This document shows positions 6,745 to 14,622 of a stretch of DNA of 16,965 nucleotides, in pieces. This stretch comes from Candidatus Zixiibacteriota bacterium (GTDB lineage: Bacteria > Zixibacteria > MSB-5A5 > GN15 > FEB-12): assembly GCA_022570975.1 (NCBI GenBank), contig JACZYS010000009.1, positions 6,362 through 23,326 on the forward strand. The letters are read 5' to 3'. Made by a program: the position numbers and the translations under genes. A model generated the notes under the pieces. The model saw only the letters and a list, made by a program, of their open reading frames with translations. It was not told where the DNA came from and ran no database searches. Numbering within the stretch: position 1 is the stretch's first letter; the number at the start of each line of letters is the position of its first letter.

Positions 6745-6764
6745 GACCTCTGGTCTTATTTCTT
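6742..6764 (+). terminator. Candidate weak terminator after the ferredoxin gene
   Basis: TAAGACC (6742-6748) and GGTCTTA (6752-6758) form a 7-bp stem with a 3-nt loop, followed by TTTCTT. The stem starts at the ferredoxin stop codon. The stem is short and the T-tract broken, so termination may be partial. Confidence 0.5.
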
Positions 6765-6821
6765 GATATAAAACATTCGCTGAACTTCAATAAATTCTTA
6801 CTCTTAACCTCCGGCTGGTTC

Positions 6822-6840
6822 CTGTTCAAAATTTGAACAG
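6822..6840. promoter_or_regulatory. 19-bp perfect palindrome upstream of the pseudopilin operon
   Basis: CTGTTCAAAATTTGAACAG is perfectly symmetric: 9-bp arms around one central base. It lies 82-100 bp before the first pseudopilin start and just before a TATATC -10-like hexamer (6846-6851), so it could be an operator over the -35 region. It has no T-tract, so it is not a terminator. The binding protein is unknown. Confidence 0.5.
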
Positions 6841-6918
6841 ATTGATATATCCAATATCTCCGGCAGATGTTACTCTGCCAGTAATTATCACAATTGTCAA
6901 TTCTGCCGATATATCAAT
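6841..6918 (+). other. Nested inverted repeats in the pseudopilin leader (possible alternative RNA structures)
   Basis: ATTGATATATC (6841-6851) and GATATATCAAT (6908-6918) are perfect 11-bp complements that bracket a 56-nt interior and end 3 nt before the start codon at 6922. Inside, GGCAGA (6862-6867) can pair with TCTGCC at 6874-6879 (6-nt loop) or with a second TCTGCC at 6902-6907. The latter pairing continues at 6861-6908. The gene it precedes has no visible Shine-Dalgarno. It does not match a riboswitch class I recognise. Confidence 0.4.
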
Positions 6919-6921
6919 ATT

Positions 6922-7704
6922 ATGTGTCTTAAGAAAGAGAATTCCTCATTCCTATACGGAAAAAACGACGCGGGATATTCAATGATTGAAGTTCTGGTTG
7001 TAATTATTATTGTTGGCATAATTGCTTCTGTAACGGTCAACTCACTTAAGAGTTCCGGAGATACGGTCCGTTTTGAGCAGACAAAAAAAGAGATGGAGCA
7101 ACTCGCATTTGCCATTGCCGGAAATCCTTCTTTGATTTCCGGAGGGAGCCGGACAGATTTTGGATATGTTGGTGATGTTGGCGCTCTGCCATCGAGTCTG
7201 GATGACCTGGTGCAAAATCCGGGAGGGTATTCAACCTGGAATGGGCCTTATATTCATGATGATTTTTATAATTCCATTTCTGCATCTGAGAATGAGTTCA
7301 AATTTGACGGTTGGGGCACAGCCTATACATACTCTGGGGGTCTAACTATTGGATCAAATGGAGGCGGATCACCGCTAACTCGTCAAATTGCAAAGTCAAC
7401 GACGGAGCTGCTTGATAACAAGATTTCACTGACTATCACTGACAATAACAACACACCACCCGGTGCAACATTCGCCGACTCTGTAGTAGTTTTAGTTAAC
7501 ATACCGGATGGCTCCGGAGGCAGCCTTACAAGAACATTAAGTCCACCGGCAGATGGGTTCGTTCAGTTTGATGCTATCCCCATAGGAATCCATGACATAA
7601 AAATTATATATAACCCAACCGGTGATACAATAAGATCCAAAGTAACTATTTCTCCGGGGATTAATTATTACAGCGAAATAAAATTATACCTGGAATTGTG
7701 GTAA
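6922..7704 (+). CDS. GspG-like pseudopilin 1, short form with C-terminal beta domain
   Basis: The 260-aa exported filament subunit has an 18-residue leader ending in Gly18, the cleavage site for prepilin peptidase. It is followed by YSMIEVLVVIIIVGII, with the required Glu as mature residue 5 (Glu23). The middle resembles the GspG pseudopilin core: FGYVGDVGALP (80-90), an LDDLVQNPGGYSTWNGPYI segment and a DGWGTAYTYSGGL segment, matching the L-x-x-L, W-x-GPY and D-x-WG-x-x-Y-x-Y pattern. Residues about 158-250 form a second, probably all-beta domain (PGATFADSV, PDGSGGSL, FDAIPIGIHDIKIIY) like carboxypeptidase-regulatory/CNA-B folds. It ends at a conserved LELW. The leader has Y instead of the usual F after Gly and is longer than in its three paralogues. 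First gene of a four-gene operon; no ribosome site is visible. Confidence 0.85.
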   Translation: MCLKKENSSFLYGKNDAGYSMIEVLVVIIIVGIIASVTVNSLKSSGDTVRFEQTKKEMEQLAFAIAGNPSLISGGSRTDFGYVGDVGALPSSLDDLVQNPGGYSTWNGPYIHDDFYNSISASENEFKFDGWGTAYTYSGGLTIGSNGGGSPLTRQIAKSTTELLDNKISLTITDNNNTPPGATFADSVVVLVNIPDGSGGSLTRTLSPPADGFVQFDAIPIGIHDIKIIYNPTGDTIRSKVTISPGINYYSEIKLYLELW

Positions 7705-7709
7705 TAGTA

Positions 7710-8864
7710 ATGAGAGGCATTTCAAAGGAAAACGGATTCAGCCTGATTGAGCTGACGATTGTTATTGTTGTTATAGGGATATTGTCTTCCATTGCCATGC
7801 AGTCAATGAACTCAGTCATTGATGATATCAGGTATTCCAAGACAGAAAAAGAGATGGAAATGCTGGCTTTTGCCATTACCGGTAATCCCAAAATTAATAA
7901 CGGCGGGACTCGTTCAGATTTTGGATATTTTGGTGATGTTGGTTCATTCCCACCCAATTTGGATGCCCTGTACAGCAACCCGGGAAGCTACACCAGTTGG
8001 GACGGTCCGTATATTCCTGCCGGTTTTGAAGAAGACTTCACCGGATTCAAGAAAGATGAATGGGGTACAACTTATAGTTACAGTGGAGGGATTTCAATAA
8101 CTTCTACCGGAAGCGGTTCAACAATCAGGAAAAAAATTGCAAATAGCAGTTCAGATTACCTGCTTAATTCTTTAAATGGGACAGTGAAAGATATAAATGA
8201 TTCACTGCCGGGTATTGTAGATCAAGACTCGGTCAATATTGAAATAACTTATCCAAACGGCTCCGGGGGGTATTTGAAAAAAACAGTCAACCCTGATGCC
8301 GCCGGCAATTTTTCATTCGACTCGCTGCCTGCAGGCAATCATCTAGTTGAAGCAATATATATCCCAAACGTTGATACCTTAACTCGCTATGTAACAATAT
8401 TACCCAAAAACAAAGGCTCAATAAATTATATTTTTAGTCAGAATTATTTTTCTACTGCTGCCTCACCAGATACAATGCTTACCCAAATCACCGGCCTGGA
8501 TACAATTTTCACTAATCCGGACTGTAACAATCTCTCATTCTGGGTAGAAAATAATACCGGGTTTAATGTTACCCTTTCAAGTATTATTATTAGTTGGTCA
8601 TCGCCTACGGCATACTACAAGCAAATTATTTGGAACGGGGTCAACTCATATACATCGAATAACCCTCGTACAGCTTCAGGTGATAATGCTATTTTAAATA
8701 ATTCCAGATCTATAAATGATAACTCTTTGATACAAATTGAGATATTGGGATTCCATTCATCACAGACCGGAGGTTCTTCCACCGTTGATATGAGCAACAC
8801 TATTTTTACTATATTATTCTCAGACGGCAGCACCTTTGATATTTCGACAGGAGCCTGCCAATGA
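7710..8864 (+). CDS. GspG-like pseudopilin 2, long form with Cys-bracketed C-terminal module
   Basis: This 384-aa paralogue has leader MRGISKENG followed by FSLIELTIVIVVIGI (Glu14 is mature residue 5). The GspG-like core FGYFGDVGSFPPNLDALY, the SWDGPYI segment and DEWGTTYSYSGGI are present, followed by the beta domain (about 153-245: NGTVKDINDSLPG, FDSLPAGNHLVEAIYIP). An extra C-terminal module (about 255-384) runs from Cys272 in PDCNNLSFWVENNTG to Cys383 in STGACQ; the pair could form a disulfide. I chose ATG 7710 over the in-frame GTG at 7698. It gives a leader like the paralogues and a 5-bp gap after the previous stop. The Shine-Dalgarno is weak, so coupled translation is likely. Confidence 0.85.
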   Translation: MRGISKENGFSLIELTIVIVVIGILSSIAMQSMNSVIDDIRYSKTEKEMEMLAFAITGNPKINNGGTRSDFGYFGDVGSFPPNLDALYSNPGSYTSWDGPYIPAGFEEDFTGFKKDEWGTTYSYSGGISITSTGSGSTIRKKIANSSSDYLLNSLNGTVKDINDSLPGIVDQDSVNIEITYPNGSGGYLKKTVNPDAAGNFSFDSLPAGNHLVEAIYIPNVDTLTRYVTILPKNKGSINYIFSQNYFSTAASPDTMLTQITGLDTIFTNPDCNNLSFWVENNTGFNVTLSSIIISWSSPTAYYKQIIWNGVNSYTSNNPRTASGDNAILNNSRSINDNSLIQIEILGFHSSQTGGSSTVDMSNTIFTILFSDGSTFDISTGACQ

Positions 8865-10009
8865 AAAAAATGTTTTCTGATAATAGCGGTTTTACTCTTA
8901 TTGAATTGATTCTAGTTATAGTTATAATTGGCATTCTTGCGGCCGCATCAGTTAACACTCTCAAACCTGTTACCACCAGCATCAAAGAAGAAGCAACAAA
9001 ATCTGAACTTCATGAACTGGCATTCGCTATTGTCGGTAATGCATCACTTGAATCAAACGGAGTCAGAACTGATTTTGGATATGTGGGCGATGTTGGCTCG
9101 TTCCCACCTAATTTGGATGCGCTGGTCAGTAATCCGGGAGGGTATTCTACCTGGAATGGTCCTTATGTCAAATCTGATCTTATTCAGAATTCGAACGACT
9201 ACAAGACTGACTCATGGGGAAATGCATATGAATACACCGGCGGTCTGACCATCCGTTCAACCGGTTCAGGTTCTGATATTGTTCAGAGACTTGGCAACAA
9301 CTCAGCCGAGTTTTTATTTAACAGCATTAGCGGAACTATAAAAGATGCCAACGGCTCCTACCCCGGATATGCATACCGTGACTCTCTGTCAGTAAGAATA
9401 ATATATCCGGATGGTGCAGGGTCGCTAACTTCAAGTATTTCATCGGTGGGTGCCGATGGATTCTTCACATTTGATTCCATACCTGTTGGAAATCATGACA
9501 TAGAAACTGTATATATTCCCGCCAATGACACTATCTCAAGAACCATAACCGTTACAGTTGGTTCTGATCCGAATACAAATATTAAACTTGTAGGAGATTT
9601 CTGGAACGTATCAACTTCTGGTGGTTTAACACTTATCAGCAACTCTGACTCGGTATATAATTCTCCTCAGTGCCATAATCTTTCATTCTCGATTGAGAAC
9701 AATACTGGCTCAGCCATCTTAATTTCAAATATAACCGTGACCTGGTCTTCGCCCGTTGCATACTATAAATCTGTTAGTTGGAACGGCGCTATGGTAGTCA
9801 ACAATCCTTCTCCGTCGATCGCTTCTGGAATTACCGCTAATTTTTCGGCTACTCAATCAATTGCAGATGGTGAACGAGTTCAGATGTCTATTACTAGTTT
9901 CAAAAGCAACACATCCGGTGGAAGTAATGTAAATGTCGAAAATATTGATTTCACTGTGAGCTTTTCTGATGGTTCTTCTTTGTCATTCAATTCAGGAACT
10001 TGCCAATGA
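8861..10009 (+). CDS. GspG-like pseudopilin 3, long form with Cys-bracketed C-terminal module
   Basis: This 382-aa paralogue has leader MKKMFSDNSG and mature start FTLIELILVIVIIGI (Glu15 is mature residue 5), the textbook class III/IV signal. The core has FGYVGDVGSFPPNLDALVSN, TWNGPYV and DSWGNAYEYTGGL. The beta domain spans about 153-245 (SGTIKDANGSYPG, FDSIPVGNHDIETVYIP) and reaches Trp248. The C-terminal module then follows, with Cys271 (SPQCHNLSFSIENNTG) and Cys381 (NSGTCQ) nearly the same distance apart as in pseudopilin 2. It starts with an ATGA overlap on the previous stop, with AGGAG just upstream, so translation is coupled. The module also shares the motif TWSSPVAYYKSVSWNG with gene 2. 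This is the most canonical member of the set. Confidence 0.88.
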   Translation: MKKMFSDNSGFTLIELILVIVIIGILAAASVNTLKPVTTSIKEEATKSELHELAFAIVGNASLESNGVRTDFGYVGDVGSFPPNLDALVSNPGGYSTWNGPYVKSDLIQNSNDYKTDSWGNAYEYTGGLTIRSTGSGSDIVQRLGNNSAEFLFNSISGTIKDANGSYPGYAYRDSLSVRIIYPDGAGSLTSSISSVGADGFFTFDSIPVGNHDIETVYIPANDTISRTITVTVGSDPNTNIKLVGDFWNVSTSGGLTLISNSDSVYNSPQCHNLSFSIENNTGSAILISNITVTWSSPVAYYKSVSWNGAMVVNNPSPSIASGITANFSATQSIADGERVQMSITSFKSNTSGGSNVNVENIDFTVSFSDGSSLSFNSGTCQ

Positions 10010-10740
10010 GACTTAAAGTAAAAAAAGAAAACGGCTTTACCCTAATTGAGCTGGTAATCCTTATTATAATTATGGGGATATTTGTTTCGGTTGCCTCCCA
10101 GAGAATGTCCACAACAATTGATACGGCCAGATTTGAGCAGACCAGAAGTGAGTTGAGACAGCTTGATTATGCCATCAGTGGAAACCCGGATCTCTATACA
10201 AACGGAACCAGATCTGATTATGGTTATGTTGGCGATGTGGGTTCTCTTCCTCCAGATTTGGAAGCTCTTTATACAAATTCCGGTGGCTTTTCCAGTTGGG
10301 ATGGTCCTTATATTCAGTCTGGTTCTTTTGGAAATGAACACACAAAAGATGCCTGGAGTGTGGATTATGTTTATACTGGTTCTCTGATTCGCTCAACAGG
10401 TTCAGGAACGACAATTGAGAAACAATTGATATCATCTGCAGATTTACTCAATAACAGTATTAGTGGATTTGTTGTAGATGCCAATAATAGCAGTCCTGGT
10501 ATAGTTTATAAAGATTCGCTCTTAATCTCTATTACATATCCGAACGGTAGTGGAAGTTACAACACCATCACCTTAAATCCCAGAAAAGACGGCAGTTTTT
10601 CTATCTCAAATATTCCAATAGGAAACCAGACTCTCAGCCTGATTTACATTCCTGAAAATGATACTGTGACTTATAGAGTTGGTGTTGACCCGGGCTCTCA
10701 GGCAAAATTGGATTTATCTCTGTCAAGTGATCTCTGGTAA
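10006..10740 (+). CDS. GspG-like pseudopilin 4, short form with C-terminal beta domain
   Basis: This 244-aa paralogue has leader MRLKVKKENG and mature start FTLIELVILIIIMGI (Glu15). The core has YGYVGDVGSLPPDLEALYTN, SWDGPYI and DAWSVDYVYTGSL; the WG of the D-x-WG motif is WS here, a small departure. The beta domain (about 147-240: SGFVVDANNSSPG, ISNIPIGNQTLSLIYIP) ends at SSDLW, the same boundary where genes 2 and 3 continue into an extra module. I chose ATG 10006, which makes an ATGA overlap identical to the junction at 8861, rather than the in-frame TTG at 10000. AGGA lies upstream. No secretion ATPase, prepilin peptidase or secretin gene is in the window, so the machine that uses these subunits must be elsewhere. 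Confidence 0.86.
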   Translation: MRLKVKKENGFTLIELVILIIIMGIFVSVASQRMSTTIDTARFEQTRSELRQLDYAISGNPDLYTNGTRSDYGYVGDVGSLPPDLEALYTNSGGFSSWDGPYIQSGSFGNEHTKDAWSVDYVYTGSLIRSTGSGTTIEKQLISSADLLNNSISGFVVDANNSSPGIVYKDSLLISITYPNGSGSYNTITLNPRKDGSFSISNIPIGNQTLSLIYIPENDTVTYRVGVDPGSQAKLDLSLSSDLW

Positions 10741-10749
10741 GAAACAGAA

Positions 10750-11898
10750 TCAGATATCTTTTTCTTTAATCTCTAAATTAATATTTCTTTTCCTAAGTTC
10801 GGCGATAAAGATGGCCGGATTTACAATCAACTCCTGTGGTTTGCATCCTCTGGCTGTAATTTCACCTCTGACAGCCATTCTGGCTAAGATTGCAGCAGGA
10901 AAAGCGGTCGTCCTCATCATAGCCGTCAGACTTGTTGAGGATTCCTGGCGGTCTAATATTTCATAAGTGAGTTGAATATTTTTTCCATCCCGTTGACCTT
11001 CGGCTACCAACCTCACCAGTACCATATCAAGACCGTCATAAGTCAGAGAATTATCCAGCACCGCCTTAAACAGTTCACGAGGTGCAACCTCTGAATGGCT
11101 GAGTTTTAACTTCTGCTTTGAGGCCAACCCAATCTCAAGCATTGTCTTGAAAAGACGACAGTGCCCGGGGTATCTAATTGTCTTGTAGTCCAGAAAATCA
11201 ATTTCATCTTCAAAACTATCCGGCAGGGTTGATGTTCCCCCTGAAGTATAAAATGCCTCCAGTTCCCCAATTCCGTCAAATTCCAGAGGCTCAACTCCCG
11301 TCATTGGGTTTACAGTTTTCTTTTTTCCGTTTTCCAAAATCAGGCACGGCTCCCAGTATTCATTGATTAATCCTTCGGCCGAAAATACCATCTGGTAATT
11401 CAGCGGCGGTCTTGGAGACTGGGGAAGCCCGCCAACTCTGATTTTGATACTGGTTGTTTTATCCAGTTTATTTGTTGCATCTTTGGCCAAAATTGAAACC
11501 ATTCCCGGAGCAAGCCCTGAATCCGGAATGACAGTGACTCCGGCGCTTATTGCTTCTGAGTTCATACTTAATTGTGTATTGACAACATCATTGTTTCCGC
11601 CCAAATCAACAAAATGGCAGCCGGCTGATATGGCCGCTTTGGTTAAGCCCGGATTATATTTGTATGTTACACAGGAGATGGCGGCGTCATAGTCTTTAAG
11701 TATTTCAGCTGCCGCCTTTTCATCTGAGGCATCCAGCCAGACAGGCTCCGCTTTTGATGAACCATATTTTGAACCAATTTCTCTGGCCAAATCTAAATTA
11801 ATGTCAAAAATCCCAACTTTTTCAATATCGTCTTTTGAGGCCAGGTCATAAACAGCCGCTCTCCCCATAAGCCCTGCTCCAATTACCGCAATTTTCAT
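10750..11898 (-). CDS. Saccharopine dehydrogenase-family oxidoreductase
   Basis: This 382-aa NAD(P)-dependent oxidoreductase opens with a Rossmann motif, MKIAVIGAGLMGRAAVYDLA (G7, G9, G12). An acidic strand end, VGIFDINLD, follows and may bind the ribose of the cofactor. The family-typical segments AISCVTYKYNPGLTKAAISAGCHFVDLGG and VTVIPDSGLAPGMVSILA follow, then a C-terminal catalytic-type domain (GGLPQSPRPPLNYQMVFSAEGLINEY). The sequence and length recall lysine 6-dehydrogenase or saccharopine-reductase-like enzymes, but the substrate cannot be read from the sequence. It is convergent with pseudopilin 4 (9 bp between stops) and divergent from the HisKA protein. A GGGGA site precedes the ATG. 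Confidence 0.88.
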   Translation of the reverse strand: MKIAVIGAGLMGRAAVYDLASKDDIEKVGIFDINLDLAREIGSKYGSSKAEPVWLDASDEKAAAEILKDYDAAISCVTYKYNPGLTKAAISAGCHFVDLGGNNDVVNTQLSMNSEAISAGVTVIPDSGLAPGMVSILAKDATNKLDKTTSIKIRVGGLPQSPRPPLNYQMVFSAEGLINEYWEPCLILENGKKKTVNPMTGVEPLEFDGIGELEAFYTSGGTSTLPDSFEDEIDFLDYKTIRYPGHCRLFKTMLEIGLASKQKLKLSHSEVAPRELFKAVLDNSLTYDGLDMVLVRLVAEGQRDGKNIQLTYEILDRQESSTSLTAMMRTTAFPAAILARMAVRGEITARGCKPQELIVNPAIFIAELRKRNINLEIKEKDI

Positions 11899-11964
11899 AC
11901 AAATTCCCCAAACTATTCAATTACTTATAATTTCAAAGATGATAAATAAACATCTGAGGCTCAA

Positions 11965-12029
11965 AAAACAACTAAATAGAACGGTATAAATTATTCTCTG
12001 ATTCAGCCGATATTCTATTTAGCTGTTTT
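11965..12029. repeat. 17-bp inverted repeat with 31-nt spacer in a divergent intergenic region
   Basis: Arms 11965-11981 (AAAACAACTAAATAGAA) and 12013-12029 are complementary at 16 of 17 positions (one A/C mismatch, 11971 against 12023). The spacer has short CGG/CCG ends that could extend the stem after a bulge. It lies between two divergent genes, where a terminator is not expected. TATAAT (12029-12034) overlaps the end of the right arm and could be a -10 for the HisKA gene, but no good -35 is present. Confidence 0.5.
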
Positions 12030-12068
12030 ATAATTGGTAGTTTCAAATGAGTCTTAGAAAGAATTAGA

Positions 12069-12374
12069 ATGACAAAACTGGCAGACATCACCGAAGAAGA
12101 ATTAGAACTATTCAGGCAAATAAAGCCTCTCATTGGCGAATGCCTTAAACTTAATCATGAACTAAATAACCCTCTGGCCGGAGTAATCGGTTATACCGAG
12201 CTCATGCTTTCCACTGAAACTGACCTGACAGGCAACCAGAAAGAGCTTCTGGGCAAAATTCTAAACAGTGCTGAAAAGATGAAATATATTATCGAAGATC
12301 TCTGCAACAAGAAAATAGGTATGGGCAGAACAATTGATATGCGCGAGATTGAAAAAACTTTCGGAAGTATATAA
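12069..12374 (+). CDS. Stand-alone histidine-kinase phosphoacceptor (HisKA/DHp) domain protein
   Basis: The 101-aa protein consists essentially of one HisKA dimerisation domain. The H-box is LNHELNNPLAGVIGYTELML with His30 as candidate phosphorylation site, preceded by a helix (about 8-26) and followed by the second helix (about 50-80, KELLGKILNSAEKMKYIIEDL). After that only about 20 residues remain, with no N, G1 or G2 box of a kinase ATPase domain. The ORF ends cleanly and the downstream DNA is another gene, so this is not a kinase cut by the window. It may be a phosphorelay intermediate, a phosphatase-like regulator or a decoy; this is inference. Its stop is 1 bp from the stop of the opposing VWA gene. 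The Shine-Dalgarno is weak (AGAAAG). Confidence 0.75.
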   Translation: MTKLADITEEELELFRQIKPLIGECLKLNHELNNPLAGVIGYTELMLSTETDLTGNQKELLGKILNSAEKMKYIIEDLCNKKIGMGRTIDMREIEKTFGSI

Positions 12375-12375
12375 G

Positions 12376-14547
12376 CTACAGAAGCTGATTCATTTTTCTT
12401 ATTATCCATTCAATTGAAAAACATCCGATAATAAAAAACATCAACCAGGCCTTATTCCAGATAACAACTTCTTTTTTTTCTTCAATAACTCTTTTATTCA
12501 TATCAATAATTTCAAGAACTTTATCAAAATCAGAATACTCAAAATAAGATCCGCCACTGTTTTCAGAAATCAGTTTGAGAAGATTTGGGTTTCCTGACCG
12601 GTCATATTGTTCAAGATTGAACGACTCAATCATTATTCTTCCGCTTATTTCTTTAAGCATTTGGTTTTCTTTTTCAACTTTTACAAAGTAAGAGTATTGT
12701 CCTGCTTGTAGATTGTTAAACTCTCCCGAAAGCTTGCCGCTTTCTTTACTTAAGAGGTCAATTTCCATTTCAGAGCCGGTGGAATCGTTTATCAGTCGGA
12801 TAGTACCGCTCACTCCGGGAATCGGTCTGAACCCCTGATCATATGCAAATCCGTCAAAAATAACCCTCTCTCCCCTGCTGAAAACGGTTTTCTGAGGAGC
12901 TACATTGATAGGGTCATAATCATCTTTTACGGTCAGCCAGGTAGTTACTCCTTCGACAAAACGTCCATACTTATCAGATTCATCGCTGAGCTCAGAGTGA
13001 ACAAATCCCCATTTCCAGAACGGCAGCACGGCCGTAGCCAACAGCTTACCGGGACCATGACGCAAAAATCCGATAGCCGGTCGGACAGCTGTGCGATTAC
13101 CTGATTCTACCAGCGAAGCCAAAATTACGGCATTCTCATTAGGCCCGATGCAGTTAACTAAAGAAGTAAACGGCGGCAAGTCTCCCCAGACCGACCTTAT
13201 TTCTGACTGATTGTCTGCAAGTCTTAAAACCGGATGAAAGAGATGGCTTTCTGACGGAGTCAGATGGAACTGTTTGTTTACAATATCATCTCTGTTTTCA
13301 GGATAACAGGGAAGAAGATTAATAAGCCATTTTTTGATTGGAGAAGAGGCAAAGTTTTTACCCATCATGAGCCATATCGCCCCCCCCTTATCTTTTAGGT
13401 ATGAATCAATTATCTGCTTTTTGCTGTTTAATAAAGGTGGGCTGATATCCTGAAGAATGATGAGATCATATTGGTTGAGAACAGTCTGTCTGGCAGGGAA
13501 ACTTCTTCTTAAATTGCCGGATTTATCACCAATGACGAACAGATCAACATCAAACTTGGTTTCGTTTTCTAAGTATCTTTTTAAGAAGCCGGTTTCATAA
13601 TCAGGATTCTCAACGGCAAAAAGTGCTTTCAATTTACTTTTCAAGACTTTGATAGAAAATGAACGGTGATTATTATTTTTGTTCAGTTCGTTGGGGTTAA
13701 CGGGAAGATTAATTTTCAGAACTTTCTGTCCACTGCTTTCCGGGAAATATTTTAGGACAAATTCTCCAATCCCGTCTTCCTGAATAATATTATGTTCGGT
13801 TAAATTCTTTAATCTCCCCGACTCTAAAAGCTCAATAACAGCTTTGTGACCGCTTGCATTTTGCCAGTTGATTTTGACTTTTATTTCTGATTCTTCGCCG
13901 GCAAAAACTACCGGATCATAATCAATATCTGAAATCCCCAGATCAAATTCTGAGCCTCCTGCAGAAAAATTTATGCTTATGACCGGGCTGTTAATCTTTT
14001 TTGCTGCTGCCACTGCGTCCCTTCCGGAATTGGAGTTGCCGTCTGATAACAAAAGGATATAATCGGGGCGAGTTTTTATCTCTAATTCTGAAACTTGATA
14101 CAAAACTTCACCAATTGCGGTTTTGTCTGTCTCGGTTTTATTATTCTCTCTGCTTATTTTATTTCCAAACTGATATTCTGTCAGTTCTACTTTATCTTTT
14201 AAGGTTTGAAAAGCTGCTCCGGAAAAGATTGAATCTATTCTTTCGTTTCTTTTTTTACCTTCTTCAGTTTTTTCCATGCTTTGTGAAATGTCTCTTAATA
14301 CTGTTATGAGCGGTTTTCTTTCATAGTTGGATGTATAAGAAAAAACTGGCTGCAACAGGGCCAGAACCAGTGCAAAAACAGCCGACAACCTCAAAATTGC
14401 CATTATTGTTTTTATATACCAGGGGAGCGGCGGGTTGGTTTTGAGATATAGCCAGACAGAAGCTGCTATTAAAAGAGATAATACAGAAATGGTTATGAAA
14501 ATATAATCAGTGAGAAAGTCTATTGAAAAATCTGCTATACCAAACAT
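12376..14547 (-). CDS. Large membrane protein with VWA (MIDAS) domain
   Basis: The 723-aa protein has two N-terminal membrane segments (about 16-35 and 45-68) and a C-terminal one (about 698-716). A von Willebrand factor A domain follows the second segment. All metal-site elements are visible: DISQS at 86-90 (DxSxS), Thr143 in TAIGEVL, and Asp169 in LLLSDGNSNSG. The middle (about 310-540) resembles the glutamine-amidotransferase-like part found in such proteins (DLIILQDISPPLL, KGGAIWLMMGK, RHGPGKLLATAVLPFWKWGF), followed by beta-sandwich-like repeats. Such proteins are usually next to MoxR ATPase and DUF58 genes, but none is in the window. The role is unknown; a surface or envelope assembly function is a guess. 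It follows the polyprenyl synthase on the same strand after 75 bp. Confidence 0.82.
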   Translation of the reverse strand: MFGIADFSIDFLTDYIFITISVLSLLIAASVWLYLKTNPPLPWYIKTIMAILRLSAVFALVLALLQPVFSYTSNYERKPLITVLRDISQSMEKTEEGKKRNERIDSIFSGAAFQTLKDKVELTEYQFGNKISRENNKTETDKTAIGEVLYQVSELEIKTRPDYILLLSDGNSNSGRDAVAAAKKINSPVISINFSAGGSEFDLGISDIDYDPVVFAGEESEIKVKINWQNASGHKAVIELLESGRLKNLTEHNIIQEDGIGEFVLKYFPESSGQKVLKINLPVNPNELNKNNNHRSFSIKVLKSKLKALFAVENPDYETGFLKRYLENETKFDVDLFVIGDKSGNLRRSFPARQTVLNQYDLIILQDISPPLLNSKKQIIDSYLKDKGGAIWLMMGKNFASSPIKKWLINLLPCYPENRDDIVNKQFHLTPSESHLFHPVLRLADNQSEIRSVWGDLPPFTSLVNCIGPNENAVILASLVESGNRTAVRPAIGFLRHGPGKLLATAVLPFWKWGFVHSELSDESDKYGRFVEGVTTWLTVKDDYDPINVAPQKTVFSRGERVIFDGFAYDQGFRPIPGVSGTIRLINDSTGSEMEIDLLSKESGKLSGEFNNLQAGQYSYFVKVEKENQMLKEISGRIMIESFNLEQYDRSGNPNLLKLISENSGGSYFEYSDFDKVLEIIDMNKRVIEEKKEVVIWNKAWLMFFIIGCFSIEWIIRKMNQLL

Positions 14548-14622
14548 AACAGTTCTTATACTTCAATTTTAAGGTTTTGGCTACAGTGAGAAAAAATAGT
14601 TTCCAAATTAGCGAAAAAAATA

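Noticed and set aside
6822..6840. Palindrome CTGTTCAAAATTTGAACAG as a LexA (SOS) box
   Set aside because: Spacing differs from the boxes I know: CTG-N10-CAG in E. coli, GAAC-N4-GTTC in Bacillus, and direct GTTC-N7-GTTC in alphaproteobacteria. Neighbouring genes are not SOS genes.
7698..7709. GTG 7698 and TTG 10000 as starts of pseudopilins 2 and 4
   Set aside because: ATG 7710 and ATG 10006 give leaders like the paralogues, and 10006 reproduces the ATGA junction seen at 8861.
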